A stretch of DNA of 47,569 nt from Marinovum algicola (GCF_900109145.1 NZ_FNYY01000031.1:1-47569); one strand, 5' to 3'. Shown: positions 8,443-17,715, counted from the stretch's first letter. Numbers and translations are program-made. Notes: generated by a model not told the origin, from the sequence alone.

Positions 8443-8897
8443 CAGCCGGCCCCGGTAGAGCCAAAGCCCCCCGCCCCGCGCACGGTCTCGTCCAGGGTCT
8501 CGACCAGCGCGAAATCGGCCTGCACCACCGGCGCCAGCACCATCTGCGCGATCCGCATTCCGTGGGTGACCTCGAAATCCGCCTGCCCGGCATTGAGCAG
8601 GATCACCCCCAGCGGGCCGCGATAATCGCTGTCGATCGTGCCGGGCGCATTGGCCAGGGTTACGCCATGCTTCAACGCCAGTCCGGAGCGCGGCCGGATC
8701 TGCACCTCGTACCCCAAAGGCACGGCCAGGCGCAGCCCGGTGGGCACCAGCGCCCTTGCGCCCGGCGCCAGCACCAGGGGCCGCTGCTCCGGCAAATGCG
8801 CCCGGAGATCCGCCCCCGCCGCCCCCGCGGTTTCATATCGCGGCAGCCCCAGCGACACATCCGCGCCTTGGTCCCACATGATGTTCAAAGCAACCAC
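8442..8897 (-). CDS. dut: Deoxyuridine 5'-triphosphate nucleotidohydrolase (dUTPase)
   Basis: Hydrolyses dUTP to dUMP, keeping uracil out of DNA and feeding thymidylate synthesis. The 151-residue trimeric-type protein shows the five motifs in order: [22 protein letters not shown], the RIAQMV block and the C-terminal GGFGSTG. The start is GTG 8897, supported by AAGGA upstream; an ATG six codons downstream would remove the first strand. It is separated from coaBC by 43 nt and is coupled to the MoeB-like gene by a one-base TGATG overlap. The association of dut with coaBC (dfp) is common in bacteria. Confidence 0.96.
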   Translation of the reverse strand: MVALNIMWDQGADVSLGLPRYETAGAAGADLRAHLPEQRPLVLAPGARALVPTGLRLAVPLGYEVQIRPRSGLALKHGVTLANAPGTIDSDYRGPLGVILLNAGQADFEVTHGMRIAQMVLAPVVQADFALVETLDETVRGAGGFGSTGAG

Positions 8898-8904
8898 GCC
8901 CTGT

Positions 8905-8929
8905 CCTTCTTCTCTTTCAAAAATACGCC
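8905..8929. repeat. Short dispersed intergenic motif, copy 1
   Basis: The stretch CTTCTCTTTCAAAAATACGC in the coaBC-dut gap closely matches one after thiQ at 26425-26446 (TTTTCTCTTTGAAAAGACGC). Both lie at gene borders and are AT-rich against a GC-rich background. It is probably a small dispersed repeat or remnant; its function is unknown. Confidence 0.35.
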
Positions 8930-8940
8930 ATCCCGCCGTC

Positions 8941-10134
8941 TCAGCCCAGCGCCGCCGCCAGCCGTTCTGCCAGTCGCTCCGCCACCGCGCGCTTGCCCAT
9001 GCGCGGCCAGGCCTCGGCGCCCTCGGAGGTGATCAGCGTAACGGCATTCTCGGCCCCGCCCATGATCCCGGTCTCGGGCCGCACATCGTTGGCGACGATC
9101 CAGTCGCAGCCCTTGCGTGCCCGTTTCGCAGTGGCATTTTCCACCACGTCATTTGTCTCGGCGGCAAAGCCCACCACCAGCCCGGGCCGCCCGGTCGCCA
9201 TCTGCGCCACCGTGGCCAGGATGTCCGGGTTCTCGTCGAAATGCAGCGCCGGCAGCGTGCCGGCCTGTTTCTTGATCTTGCGGTCCGACGCCTCGCGGAC
9301 GCGCCAATCCGCCACCGCCGCCGCGAACACCGCCGCATCCACCGGCAAGGCCGCCTGCACCGCGTCCAGCATCTGCCGCGCGGTCTCGACCCGGTGCAGC
9401 GCAACACCATCGGGCGGCGCCACATCCGCCGGACCGGTGACAAAGATCACCTCCGCCCCCAGCCGCAACAGCGCCTCGGCGATTGCCGTGCCCTGCGCGC
9501 CGGAGGACCGGTTTGCGATATAGCGCACCGGATCGATCGGCTCATGCGTCGGCCCCGAGGTCACCAGCACCCGCTGGCCCGCCAGCGGCCCCGCCGCGAA
9601 ATGCCGCTCTACCGCCGCCAGGATATCCGGCACTTCCGAGAGCCGCCCGGGGCCGAATTCGCCACAGGCCATGTCGCCGTCATCGGGGCCCACCACGGTC
9701 ACGCCGTCCGCTTTTAGCACCGCAAGATTGCGCTGCGTCGCCGGGTGCTGCCACATCCGCACGTTCATCGCCGGGGCGATCATCACCGGCGTATCGGTCG
9801 CCATCAGCAGCGTCGTCGCCAGATCGCCGGCCAGCCCGGAGCCCATCTTGGCCATCAAGTCCGCCGTCGCCGGCACCACCAGCACCAGATCGGCCACCCG
9901 GCTGAGCTGGATATGGCCCATCTCGGCCTCTTTCGTCAGGTCGAAGAGATCGCGGTGCACCGCCTCTCCGGCCAGCGCCGAGACGCTGAGCGGGGTGACG
10001 AATTGCTCGGCCGCGCGGGTCATCACCGGGGTCACCGTCGCACCGCGCTCGCGCAGCCGCCGGATCAGGTCGAGGCCCTTGTAAGCCGCGATTCCGCCGC
10101 CGATAATCAGAAGTATCCGCTTGCCCGCCAACAT
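8941..10134 (-). CDS. coaBC: Bifunctional phosphopantothenoylcysteine decarboxylase / phosphopantothenate-cysteine ligase
   Basis: Carries out two successive steps of coenzyme A synthesis. The N-terminal half (residues 1 to about 180) is the FMN-dependent decarboxylase CoaC, with IGGGIAAYK, the active-site GHIQLSR region, PAMNVRMW and the substrate-flap Cys in [10 protein letters not shown]. The C-terminal half is the ligase CoaB, with [20 protein letters not shown] and the KIKK loop. At 397 residues it has normal full length. GGAGG lies just upstream of ATG 10134. It lies in the middle of a block of genes on the minus strand, between chaN-like and dut. Confidence 0.96.
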   Translation of the reverse strand: MLAGKRILLIIGGGIAAYKGLDLIRRLRERGATVTPVMTRAAEQFVTPLSVSALAGEAVHRDLFDLTKEAEMGHIQLSRVADLVLVVPATADLMAKMGSGLAGDLATTLLMATDTPVMIAPAMNVRMWQHPATQRNLAVLKADGVTVVGPDDGDMACGEFGPGRLSEVPDILAAVERHFAAGPLAGQRVLVTSGPTHEPIDPVRYIANRSSGAQGTAIAEALLRLGAEVIFVTGPADVAPPDGVALHRVETARQMLDAVQAALPVDAAVFAAAVADWRVREASDRKIKKQAGTLPALHFDENPDILATVAQMATGRPGLVVGFAAETNDVVENATAKRARKGCDWIVANDVRPETGIMGGAENAVTLITSEGAEAWPRMGKRAVAERLAERLAAALG

Positions 10135-10205
10135 TCCCGGCCTCCAAAAACATCGCGCCGACCCTACGGCCTTTGCAATGAGACCCGCAAGGGCGGAAGA
10201 ACCCG

Positions 10206-10979
10206 CTACCGGAAGGCCGCGCAGGGATCCTCGCGCGGCGCCGCCGGGGCAAAAACCACCTCGTCATGGCCGCCCTCGGGCACCACGTCCTCCTCGTCCT
10301 GCAACAGCACGTGCACCCGTGCCTCGGGCGCCACCCGCGCCAGTACGCGCGGCAGGCCCCAGTCGCGGCGCGCATGGCCGTTGCCGGTAATCACCGCCAC
10401 CGGCCCGCCGGTCGCCGCCAGCGCCCGGACCACCGCCCGCGCCAGCGCCGCGTCGCGCAGCCGCTGCACCGCCACCATCGCCGGCAGCATCTCGTCGGGC
10501 AGCGCACCGCAATGCGCCTCCTGTTGCAGGGTCTCGCGCTGCGCCTGCTCGGCCGGGGGTAACGCCTCTGTCAGCCCGTACCGCCCGGCCTCATCGCCAA
10601 AGGTGGCAGCCAGACCGTCACGCATCGCCGCGCGCGCCGCCGCGCGGGGCACCGCCGCGCCAAGGATCCGCGCCTCGGGCGCCGCCGCAAACACCGGGTA
10701 ATACATCGTGAAATCGGGCCAGCCGCTCTCGGCCCAGCCCAGCGCCTCTTCCAGGGCCGTCGGATCGCCGCGTAGTTCCGGCAGGGCGCGAGCCGCCTGT
10801 GCCTCGGTCAGCATCTCGAACACCAGCGCCGCCGGGACGATCTCGGTCACCCGCCGGGCCTGCTCGGCATGATGCGTCGGATTGTCGTGCACCTCGCCCA
10901 GGACATGCACATCAAAAGCCCCGGCCGCCAGGGCGACCGGGGTCAAACTCATCAACCAGACGAAAAACAGAATCCTCAT
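10206..10979 (-). CDS. ChaN-like haem-binding (DUF399) exported protein
   Basis: A 257-residue protein with a signal peptide (residues 1-18, ending VALAAG) and the family hallmark LGEVHDNPTHH close to the mature N-terminus, followed by VFEMLT and ITGNGHARRD. ChaN-type proteins bind haem and are associated with iron uptake. The usual lipobox Cys of lipoprotein ChaN is not seen, so this one is probably soluble in the periplasm. Its ATG overlaps the rpoH2 stop by four bases (ATGA), so it is translated with a stress sigma factor. The cellular role is inferred from the family only. Confidence 0.8.
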   Translation of the reverse strand: MRILFFVWLMSLTPVALAAGAFDVHVLGEVHDNPTHHAEQARRVTEIVPAALVFEMLTEAQAARALPELRGDPTALEEALGWAESGWPDFTMYYPVFAAAPEARILGAAVPRAAARAAMRDGLAATFGDEAGRYGLTEALPPAEQAQRETLQQEAHCGALPDEMLPAMVAVQRLRDAALARAVVRALAATGGPVAVITGNGHARRDWGLPRVLARVAPEARVHVLLQDEEDVVPEGGHDEVVFAPAAPREDPCAAFR

Positions 10980-11854
10980 GCGAGGAAGTCGTGAACTTCC
11001 TTGCTCTGGCCTTCAAGCGATTTCCGCATTTTCTGAAACGCCGCCGCCTCGAGTTGGCGAACCCGCTCTTTCGACAGGCTCAGCTCGCTGCCGAGGCTCT
11101 CGAGCGTGCGCGGCTTGTCACGGAGCTTGCGCTCCTGCACGATGAAACGCTCGCGCTGGTTCAGATCGCCCATCGCGGCCACCAGCCAGTTGCGCAGCTG
11201 CTCCATATCATGCTCAAGCTCGACCTGCTCGGCGGCCTGCGGGCCTTCGTCCTCGATGGTGTCGATCCATTCGCGGCCCTCGTCCTCGGTGGACTGGGTG
11301 GCGTTGAGCGAGAAATCCGAGCCCGACAGCCGGCCTTCCATCATCTCGACATCCGCCAGCGGCACGCCGATCTCGGAGGCGATCTTGTGACGCATCTGGT
11401 TGCGATCCAACTCGCCGCCCTCGGCCGCCGCTTCGCGTTCGATCCGGGCCTGGACCCGGCGCAGGTTGAAAAACAGCGACTTCTGCGACGAGGTGGAGCC
11501 GGTGCGCACCATCGACCAGTTGCGCATCACGTAATCCTGGATCGAAGCCTTGATCCACCAGACCGCATAGGTCGAAAAGCGTACCCCGCGGTCGGGGTCG
11601 AACTTGTCGGCCGCTTTCATCAGCCCAAGTCCCGCTTCCTGAATCAGATCGTTCATCGGTGCGCCGTAGCGCCGGAACTTCGAGGCCATGGAAATCGCCA
11701 GCCGCATGTAGGCCGTGATCAGCCGGTGCAGCGCAACCTCGTCTCGCTCGTCCCGCCATGCATAGGCGAGCCTGCGTTCGGTGTCCGCGTCCAGCAATTC
11801 GGCTTTCATGGCGGCGCGGGACAGTGTTCTGTCATCCAGTGCGTCGAGTGCCAT
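10976..11854 (-). CDS. rpoH2: RNA polymerase sigma factor RpoH-II (sigma-32 family)
   Basis: An alternative sigma factor of the heat-shock family, 292 residues. Region 2 shows LITAYMRLAISMASKFRRYG, DLIQEAGLGLMKAADKFDP and FSTYAVWWIKASIQDYVM; region 4 shows ERFIVQERKL and LSKERVRQLE. The RpoH box reads QKSLFFNLRR rather than QRKLFFNLR, which fits RpoH-II of Rhodobacterales, a regulator of the singlet-oxygen and oxidative response. I chose ATG 11854 because TGGGGA precedes it by about seven bases; ATG 11860 and TTG 11869 are possible. No clear sigma promoter could be fixed in the AT-richer 190 nt upstream. The next gene, chaN-like, overlaps its stop. Confidence 0.92.
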   Translation of the reverse strand: MALDALDDRTLSRAAMKAELLDADTERRLAYAWRDERDEVALHRLITAYMRLAISMASKFRRYGAPMNDLIQEAGLGLMKAADKFDPDRGVRFSTYAVWWIKASIQDYVMRNWSMVRTGSTSSQKSLFFNLRRVQARIEREAAAEGGELDRNQMRHKIASEIGVPLADVEMMEGRLSGSDFSLNATQSTEDEGREWIDTIEDEGPQAAEQVELEHDMEQLRNWLVAAMGDLNQRERFIVQERKLRDKPRTLESLGSELSLSKERVRQLEAAAFQKMRKSLEGQSKEVHDFLA

Positions 11855-12052
11855 TTCCATTCCCCACAATTCCGTAGATGTCTGGTTTCAAACACCAAAG
11901 GTACGGGTCCGGTTCCGGTGCGGACCAAAAATACTTGAAAAAACATTCGATTTTCAGCCGCGCGGCCCTAGCCGCATGGCGTCACCAATGCTGATGCGGA
12001 TGCGAACAAAACTTTGTTGGACAAGAAAAATCCGCGTTTCTAACCTGCTCTG

Positions 12053-12925
12053 ATGACAGATACGCTTCATATCGGCGATTACGCCTATTCCAGCTGGTCG
12101 CTGCGCGGCTGGCTGCTCTATCACCGCTTCGACATTCCCTGCCGGATCGCGGTGGTCGACTTCAACCGAGCAGAGAGTGTGGCCGCCCAGCTGGCCCTGC
12201 CGCCGGCCCGCACTGTGCCCTGTGCCGAGCTGTCGGGCGGCGGGCTGGCCTGGGATTCTCTGGCGCTCGCAGAAGAGCTGGCCTGCCGCCGTCCCGAGGC
12301 CGGGCTCTGGCCCACGGATCCGGTGCGGCGGGCCACCGCCCGATCCCTCGCCGCCGAAATGCATGCGGGCTTTGCCACTTTGCGGACGCTCTGCCCGATG
12401 AACCTGCGGCTGGCCTATGCCGGCGTGCCGGTGCCGGCACCACTGGCCGCCGATCTCGCCCGCATCGAGGAGATCTGGAGCTTTGCCCTCGCCCAATCCG
12501 GCGGCCCCTGGCTCTGTGGCGAATATTGCGTGGCCGACGCGTTTTTCGCACCGGTCGCCGCACGCATCGCCGGCTACGGTCTGCCGGTGGGCGAAACCGC
12601 CGCCCGGTATGTCGCACGCCACCTGTCCGATCCGGCCTTCCGCCGCTTTCGCGCCATGGGGCTGGTCCGGGGCGAGACCCTCGCGCGCTATGCCCAGGAA
12701 CATGCCACCACCCAATGGCCCGGACCCGCGCCAGAGGCCGCGCAGGCGGTGGACAGGGGGTCTTCGGTCAATGACATCTGCCCCTATTCCGGCGCGCCGG
12801 TGGCGCATTTCCTGGGATTTCGCGGCCGGACCTGGGGGTTTTGCAACGCCTTCTGCCGCGACAAGACCCTGGCCGACCCCACCGCCTGGCCCGCCTTTGC
12901 CGCCTTGGTCGCGGCCGCGCGGTAA
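12053..12925 (+). CDS. Glutathione S-transferase family protein with C-terminal YHS/TRASH-like zinc-finger tail
   Basis: A 290-residue two-part protein. Residues 1 to about 225 follow the GST fold: a thioredoxin-like start (IGDYAYSSWSLRGWLL), a helical domain and the PWLCGEYCVADAFF block. The last 50 residues carry CPYSGAPV (Cys243) and WGFCNAFC (Cys264, Cys268) followed by ADPTAWPAF. That spacing matches small YHS/TRASH-type metal-binding modules. The tail is in frame with no sign of a frameshift. The gene is divergent from rpoH2 and has no clear Shine-Dalgarno before ATG 12053, so a nearly leaderless mRNA is possible. Substrate is unknown; a thiol-stress role is an inference from family and neighbours. 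Confidence 0.85.
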   Translation: MTDTLHIGDYAYSSWSLRGWLLYHRFDIPCRIAVVDFNRAESVAAQLALPPARTVPCAELSGGGLAWDSLALAEELACRRPEAGLWPTDPVRRATARSLAAEMHAGFATLRTLCPMNLRLAYAGVPVPAPLAADLARIEEIWSFALAQSGGPWLCGEYCVADAFFAPVAARIAGYGLPVGETAARYVARHLSDPAFRRFRAMGLVRGETLARYAQEHATTQWPGPAPEAAQAVDRGSSVNDICPYSGAPVAHFLGFRGRTWGFCNAFCRDKTLADPTAWPAFAALVAAAR

Positions 12926-12950
12926 CCTTCTCTCGCCCCTGTTAACCCTT

Positions 12951-13000
12951 CCTCAACCCTTCGCGCGGCACCTTGGTCAAGGCGTGAAAGGTTGAGGAGG
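12951..13000 (+). promoter_or_regulatory. Long RNA hairpin overlapping the comM ribosome-binding site
   Basis: Bases 12951-12965 pair with 12983-12997 over 15 positions with one mismatch and one G-U pair (CCTCAACC...GGTTGAGG at the base). A second perfect stem, CCTTG-GT-CAAGG (12971-12982), sits at the tip. The right arm runs into the comM Shine-Dalgarno (GAGGAGG, 12994-13000), so folding could hide it. The DNA just upstream also holds GTTAACC and CTCAACC steps resembling CtrA half-sites. Confidence 0.55.
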
Positions 13001-13004
13001 TGGC

Positions 13005-14519
13005 ATGATTGCGCGCGCCTATACGGTGGCATTCGAAGGCGTGACGGCACGCCCGGTCGAGGTGCAATGCGCCGTCACCCCGGGGCTGCCCGCCTTTTCC
13101 ATCGTCGGCTTGCCTGACAAGGCGGTGTCGGAGGCCCGCGACAGGGTGCGCACGGCGCTGTCGTCGATGTCGATCGCCCTGCCGTCCAAGCGAATCACCG
13201 TCAACCTCTCGCCCGCCGACCTGCCCAAGGAAGGCTCGCATTTCGACCTGCCGATCGCATTGGGGCTTCTGGCGGCGCTCGAGATCATCCCCGAGGACGC
13301 CGTTGCCGGGATCGTGGCCCTGGGCGAGCTGTCGCTCGATGGCGGGCTGGTGCCGGTGATCGGCGCCCTGCCCGCCGCCATGGCCGCCGCCGAGGATGAC
13401 CGCGCCCTGCTCTGCCCGCGCGCCTCGGGGCCAGAGGCCGCCTGGGTCGGCGCGACCCAGGTGATCGGTGCCGCCACGCTGGCAGACGTGGTGCGCCATT
13501 TCACCGGCCAGTCGCCCCTGCCCCCGGCCGAACCCGGCGAAGTCCATGCCGTCCCGGAGGGCCGTGATCTGCGCGACGTGCGCGGCCAGGAACGGGCCAA
13601 ACGGGCGCTGGAAATCGCCGCCGCCGGTCGCCATCACCTGCTGATGGTCGGCACGCCCGGCTCTGGCAAGTCGATGCTGGCCGCGCGCCTGCCCACCATC
13701 CTGCCCGATCTCTCCGCCGCCGAGGCGCTCGAGACCTCGATGATCCATTCTCTCGCCGGGCTGCTCGACGAGGGCGGCATTTCCCGCGCCCGCCCCTTTC
13801 GCGAGCCGCATCACACCGCCTCGATGGCCGCCATCGTCGGCGGCGGCCGCGGCGCCAAACCGGGCGAGATCAGCCTGGCCCACAATGGCGTGCTCTTCAT
13901 GGACGAGTTTCCCGAATTTCCCCGCATGGTGCTTGAAACCCTGCGCCAGCCTATCGAGACCGGCGAGGTCATGGTGGCCCGCGCCAATGCCCATGTGAAA
14001 TACCCCTGCCGCTTCATGCTGGTGGCCGCCGCCAACCCCTGCAAATGCGGCTATCTGCCCGATCCGGCCCGCGCCTGCGCCCGGGTGCCGCAATGTGGCG
14101 AAGAGTACATGGGCCGCATTTCCGGCCCGCTGATGGACCGGTTCGACCTGCGCGTCGACGTGCCGCCGGTGTCCTTCGCCGATCTCGACCTGCCCGAGGG
14201 CGGCGACAGCTCGGCCGAGGTCGCCGCCCGCGTCGCCACTGCCCGCGCGGTGCAATCGGCGCGATATGCCGCGCTCGAAGACACCCGCGTCAATGCCGAC
14301 ATCCAGGGCAAGGCGCTCGAGGCCTTTGCCACGCCCGACACCGAGGGCCGGGCGCTGTTGTTGACGGCCGCAGAGCGTTTCGGCCTCTCGGCACGGGGCT
14401 ATCACCGGGTGCTGCGGGTGGCGCGGACGATTGCCGATCTCGGCGGCGCCGACGACCTGCGCCGTCCACATATCGCCGAGGCGCTCAGCTACCGGCTTCT
14501 CGGGGCGAAAGACGTCTGA
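13005..14519 (+). CDS. comM: YifB/ComM family Mg-chelatase-like AAA+ ATPase
   Basis: ComM is a hexameric helicase that helps integrate foreign single-stranded DNA by branch migration during natural transformation. The 504-residue protein has the N-terminal Lon-like/ChlI domain (VEVQCAVTPGLPAFSIVGLPD), the AAA+ core with Walker A GTPGSGKSM, Walker B VLFMDEF, the NPCKCGYL segment, and the C-terminal RGYHRVLRVARTIADL block. GAGGAGG at 12994-13000 precedes ATG 13005. Its 3' end overlaps the esterase gene on the other strand by 35 nt. In Rhodobacter capsulatus comM is part of the CtrA-controlled set needed to receive gene transfer agent DNA; the promoter here is compatible with that. Confidence 0.93.
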   Translation: MIARAYTVAFEGVTARPVEVQCAVTPGLPAFSIVGLPDKAVSEARDRVRTALSSMSIALPSKRITVNLSPADLPKEGSHFDLPIALGLLAALEIIPEDAVAGIVALGELSLDGGLVPVIGALPAAMAAAEDDRALLCPRASGPEAAWVGATQVIGAATLADVVRHFTGQSPLPPAEPGEVHAVPEGRDLRDVRGQERAKRALEIAAAGRHHLLMVGTPGSGKSMLAARLPTILPDLSAAEALETSMIHSLAGLLDEGGISRARPFREPHHTASMAAIVGGGRGAKPGEISLAHNGVLFMDEFPEFPRMVLETLRQPIETGEVMVARANAHVKYPCRFMLVAAANPCKCGYLPDPARACARVPQCGEEYMGRISGPLMDRFDLRVDVPPVSFADLDLPEGGDSSAEVAARVATARAVQSARYAALEDTRVNADIQGKALEAFATPDTEGRALLLTAAERFGLSARGYHRVLRVARTIADLGGADDLRRPHIAEALSYRLLGAKDV

Positions 14520-15384
14520 TCCACTGCGCCAGATCGCCCAGCGTGGCCCGGCCTTCGGGCAGCAAGCTGTGCAGGATCGGCCAGACATGCGGCAGATCCC
14601 GGGTGATCGTCTCGGAGACTTCGACTCCCTGCGCGCGCAGCGACGCCGTCATCCGGCGGGTGTCGTCGAGCAGGATCTCGCGGTCGGCGGCGGTCAGCCA
14701 GACCGGCGGCGCGCCGGTGAATTCTGCAAACAGCGGGGAGGCGCGCGGGTCTGCGGGATCGGCGCCCTGAAGGTACATCTCGGCGATCTCATGACAGCGT
14801 TCCGCCGGCAGGATCACGTCGCTGCCGGCATTTCCGACGATGCTGTTGCCGGAATAGGTCATGTCGGTCAGGGGCGAAAAGGCAAACACCCCCAGCGGCT
14901 TGCGCAGGCCCTGCGCCAATATTCCGGCCAGCACCGCCAGGGCGAGCCCGCCGCCGGCGCTGTCACCGCCAAGCACCACGCCACCGGGATGATCCATCAC
15001 CGCCCGGTAGCTGGCCAGCGCATCGTCAAAAGCGGCGGGAAAGGCATGTTCCGGTGCCTTGCGATAGCCCGGCAGCAGCGCCGGGCCGTCGGTGCGCCGC
15101 GCCAGATGCGCCAGCATGGCACGGTGGGTGCGCGGCGCGCCAAAGACATAGCCGCCGCCGTGAAAATAGAGCAGCAGCGGCCCGGGTCGGCCCCGGTCGA
15201 CCCAGGTGGCCGGGCATCCGGCGATCTCGGCCGCGTCAAAGGCCGCACCGCGCGGCGGCCAGAAAAACAGCCGCGCATTGACCTCGAAGGCCCGGCGCAG
15301 GGTCTCGGGGTCGGTGGCCCGTGCCAGGCGCCGCCGCTCCGTCACCCGCAACCAGGGATTGAGGAGGCGGCGCATCAGGCTCAC
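14485..15384 (-). CDS. Alpha/beta-hydrolase of the hormone-sensitive lipase family
   Basis: A 299-residue esterase. It has the oxyanion motif HGGGYVFG, the nucleophile elbow GDSAGGG, the catalytic Asp in the [12 protein letters not shown] region and a late His in LPHVWPI, as expected of HSL-type carboxylesterases. No signal peptide is present, so it is cytoplasmic. The start is GTG 15384, which overlaps the gshB stop (GTGA); an ATG three codons later is possible. Its last 35 nt run antisense to the end of comM. It is the last gene of the rsmI-yraN-gshB group. The natural substrate is not apparent. Confidence 0.88.
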   Translation of the reverse strand: MSLMRRLLNPWLRVTERRRLARATDPETLRRAFEVNARLFFWPPRGAAFDAAEIAGCPATWVDRGRPGPLLLYFHGGGYVFGAPRTHRAMLAHLARRTDGPALLPGYRKAPEHAFPAAFDDALASYRAVMDHPGGVVLGGDSAGGGLALAVLAGILAQGLRKPLGVFAFSPLTDMTYSGNSIVGNAGSDVILPAERCHEIAEMYLQGADPADPRASPLFAEFTGAPPVWLTAADREILLDDTRRMTASLRAQGVEVSETITRDLPHVWPILHSLLPEGRATLGDLAQWIRRLSPREAGS

Positions 15385-16316
15385 GCCAGCTTGGCCTCGA
15401 TCGCCTGCCAGATCTTCTCGGCGACGTTGATCCCGTCGAAGCGCTCGAGCTCCTGAATTCCGGTGGGCGAGGTGACGTTGATCTCGGTCAGGTAGTCGCC
15501 GATCACGTCGATGCCGACAAAGACCTGCCCCTTGTCACGCAGCAGCGGCCCGATCTTCTCGCAGATCTCCTGATCGCGGGCGCTCAGCCCGATCTTTTCC
15601 GGGCGACCGCCGACATGCATGTTCGACCGGGTCTCGCCCTTGGCCGGCACCCGGTTGATCGCCCCGACCGGCCTGCCGTCGACCAGGATCACCCGCTTGT
15701 CGCCCTTGGTCACGTCGGGCAGATATTTCTGCACGATCAGCGGCTCGCGCGAGAAACTGGCAAAAAGCTCGTGCAGCGAAGCCAGGTTGCCATCGGCCTG
15801 GGCAAGCTTGAACACGCCGGCGCCGCCATTGCCGTAGAGCGGCTTGAGGATGATGTCGCCATGCCGGTCGCGGAACTCGCGCAGGGTTTGCAGATCGCGG
15901 GCGATGGCGGTGGGCGGGGTCAGCTCGGGGAAGTCGAGCACCAGCAGCTTTTCGGGGTAGTTGCGCACCCAGAAAGGATCGTTCACCACCAGCGTCTTGC
16001 CCTTCAACCGGTCGAGCAGATGGGTCGAGGTGATGTAATGCATGTCGAACGGCGGATCCTGACGCAGCCAGACCACGTCGAACTCGGCCAGATCGACCTC
16101 GCGCAGCGGGCCAAGATCGGCATGGTCGCCCTGCACCCGACGCACCGTGAGATCATGGCCCCGGGCGGTGATCCGCCCCTCCTGATAGGCCAGCTGGTCC
16201 GGCAGGTAGAAGAACAGCTCATGTCCCCGCGCCTGCGCCTCTTCGGCAAGCCGGAAAGTGCTGTCGGCATTGATGTCCACGGCCCCGATCGGGTCCATCT
16301 GAAAGGCGATTTTCAT
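15381..16316 (-). CDS. gshB: Glutathione synthetase
   Basis: Joins gamma-glutamylcysteine and glycine to make glutathione in an ATP-dependent step. The 311-residue ATP-grasp protein begins [10 protein letters not shown] and shows the family blocks [47 protein letters not shown] and the C-terminal [16 protein letters not shown] precedes ATG 16316; the open frame upstream of that is not family-like. GshB is a usual neighbour of yraN and rsmI in alphaproteobacteria, as here. It supplies the cofactor for the two GSTs in this window. Confidence 0.96.
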   Translation of the reverse strand: MKIAFQMDPIGAVDINADSTFRLAEEAQARGHELFFYLPDQLAYQEGRITARGHDLTVRRVQGDHADLGPLREVDLAEFDVVWLRQDPPFDMHYITSTHLLDRLKGKTLVVNDPFWVRNYPEKLLVLDFPELTPPTAIARDLQTLREFRDRHGDIILKPLYGNGGAGVFKLAQADGNLASLHELFASFSREPLIVQKYLPDVTKGDKRVILVDGRPVGAINRVPAKGETRSNMHVGGRPEKIGLSARDQEICEKIGPLLRDKGQVFVGIDVIGDYLTEINVTSPTGIQELERFDGINVAEKIWQAIEAKLA

Positions 16317-16386
16317 GGGCTGTTCCTGCTGATGTCCGCCCCTTACATGGCCCAAGGCCGGGGCGGGTTCAATGCCGCAGCCCCCA

Positions 16387-16791
16387 TCAGTAGCCCAGCA
16401 GCGCACCCTCCATGATCTCGATCCGGCCCTGGCCGTCCATCAGCGCCGCGTCAAAGCGCGCCGCGCTGTCGAGCCCGGCCGGACAATCGGCCAGAAATTC
16501 CGCCGCGGCGGCGTGGATGCGCGCCACCTGTCGCGGCGAAATGCGGGCCAGCGCGCCGTCGAGATCGCGGGCGGTCTTGACCTCGACAAAGACGAAACCA
16601 CCGGCGCCATCGCCAAACACCAGATCGATCTCACCGCCCTTGCCGCGCCAGCGGCGGGCGACGGCGGTATAGCCCGCCGCAAGATAGCGCCGCGCGACGG
16701 CCTCTTCGGCGCAGGTCCCCGCGCGGTGATTGCGCTCTCCGCGCCGGGCGCGCGCGGCGCCGATGTCGTCATTTTCGAGTTCCGGTGGCAT
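16387..16791 (-). CDS. yraN: YraN family protein (UPF0102, endonuclease-like fold)
   Basis: A 134-residue protein with the restriction-endonuclease-like core [10 protein letters not shown]...FVFVEVKTA, which gives the D...ExK arrangement of PD-(D/E)XK nucleases, preceded by [17 protein letters not shown]. The family is widespread but its role is not established; a DNA recombination or repair function has been proposed. GGAGG lies just upstream of ATG 16791, which decides the start. It follows rsmI by 17 nt and precedes gshB on the same strand, the standard local order. Confidence 0.9.
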   Translation of the reverse strand: MPPELENDDIGAARARRGERNHRAGTCAEEAVARRYLAAGYTAVARRWRGKGGEIDLVFGDGAGGFVFVEVKTARDLDGALARISPRQVARIHAAAAEFLADCPAGLDSAARFDAALMDGQGRIEIMEGALLGY

Positions 16792-16808
16792 TGCCGGCCC
16801 CTCCGGCG

Positions 16809-17693
16809 TCAATCCTTCGCCAAGCCTAGGGCCATCTGATAAACAATCCGTTTCTTTTGCCCGTATCCCTTGGCCACCACATCCGCCGCGTCGCGCACCG
16901 ACATGGTTTCCAGTGCCTGACGCAGCGCGGTTTCGATGTCTTCCGCGCTCTCTGCCTGGGCCGCGCCCCGGCCGATCACCACGGCAAATTCGCCGCGCGG
17001 CTCGGTTTCGGCCAGGCGATCCGCCAGCTCGCCCAGCGGCGCGCGCTGCACCTCTTCGAATTTCTTGGTCAATTCCCGACAAGCCGCCGCCGGGCGGTCG
17101 GCACCAAGCGCATCGCGGGCATCGGCCAGCATCGCCGCCACCCGGCGCGGTGATTCGTAGAACACAAGCGTTGCCGCCACGCTCGAAAGCTCTTCCAGCG
17201 CCTTGCGCCGGGCCGCACCGGACGACGGCAGGAAACCGGCAAAAAAGAACCGGTCGGTGGGCAATCCGGCGACATTGAGCGCCGCCAGCACCGCCGAGGC
17301 GCCCGGTACCGCCGTCACCGCCGCGCCGGCCTCGCTGGCGGCCCGCGCCAGGTCAAATCCCGGGTCGGAAATCAGCGGCGTTCCGGCCTCGGAGGCATAG
17401 GCCACCGATTGCCCCTCGGAGAGCGCCGCAAGCAACCCGGGGCGTATCTTTTCCCCGTTGTGCTCGTGATAGGCGCGGATCTGGCGTCCGTTCAGCGCCA
17501 CCCCGTGCAGCTCCATGAGCCGGCGTAAGGCGCGGGTGTCCTCGGCCGCCAGCACATCGGCCCCGGCCAGCACATCCAACGCGCGCAGGGTAATGTCGCG
17601 GGCGTTGCCGATCGGCACCGCCACGAAATAGAGCCCGCCCGGCAGTTTGCGGGCGTCTCTCTGCCAGTTCCGCCCCTCTGTCACATTCGCCAC
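16809..17693 (-). CDS. rsmI: 16S rRNA (cytidine-1402-2'-O)-methyltransferase RsmI
   Basis: Methylates the ribose of C1402 in the 16S rRNA decoding centre, using S-adenosylmethionine. The 294-residue protein has the tetrapyrrole-methylase fold: LYFVAVPIGNARDIT, DVLAAEDTR, the SEAGTPLISDPG loop, TAVPGASAVLAAL and the FYESPRR block. The start is a GTG, at 17693 or 17684; the difference is three residues. It is divergent from the lpoA-like gene with 83 nt between them, the same arrangement as yraL/yraM in E. coli. Confidence 0.94.
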   Translation of the reverse strand: MANVTEGRNWQRDARKLPGGLYFVAVPIGNARDITLRALDVLAGADVLAAEDTRALRRLMELHGVALNGRQIRAYHEHNGEKIRPGLLAALSEGQSVAYASEAGTPLISDPGFDLARAASEAGAAVTAVPGASAVLAALNVAGLPTDRFFFAGFLPSSGAARRKALEELSSVAATLVFYESPRRVAAMLADARDALGADRPAAACRELTKKFEEVQRAPLGELADRLAETEPRGEFAVVIGRGAAQAESAEDIETALRQALETMSVRDAADVVAKGYGQKKRIVYQMALGLAKD

Positions 17694-17715
17694 TGGACCC
17701 GCCTCGCTCTGTGTT

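Noticed and set aside
12006-12019. Palindrome AACAAA-AC-TTTGTT between rpoH2 and the GST as an operator
   Set aside because: It is short and AT-rich, and matches no regulator site I can name. A promoter element at this place could not be fixed.
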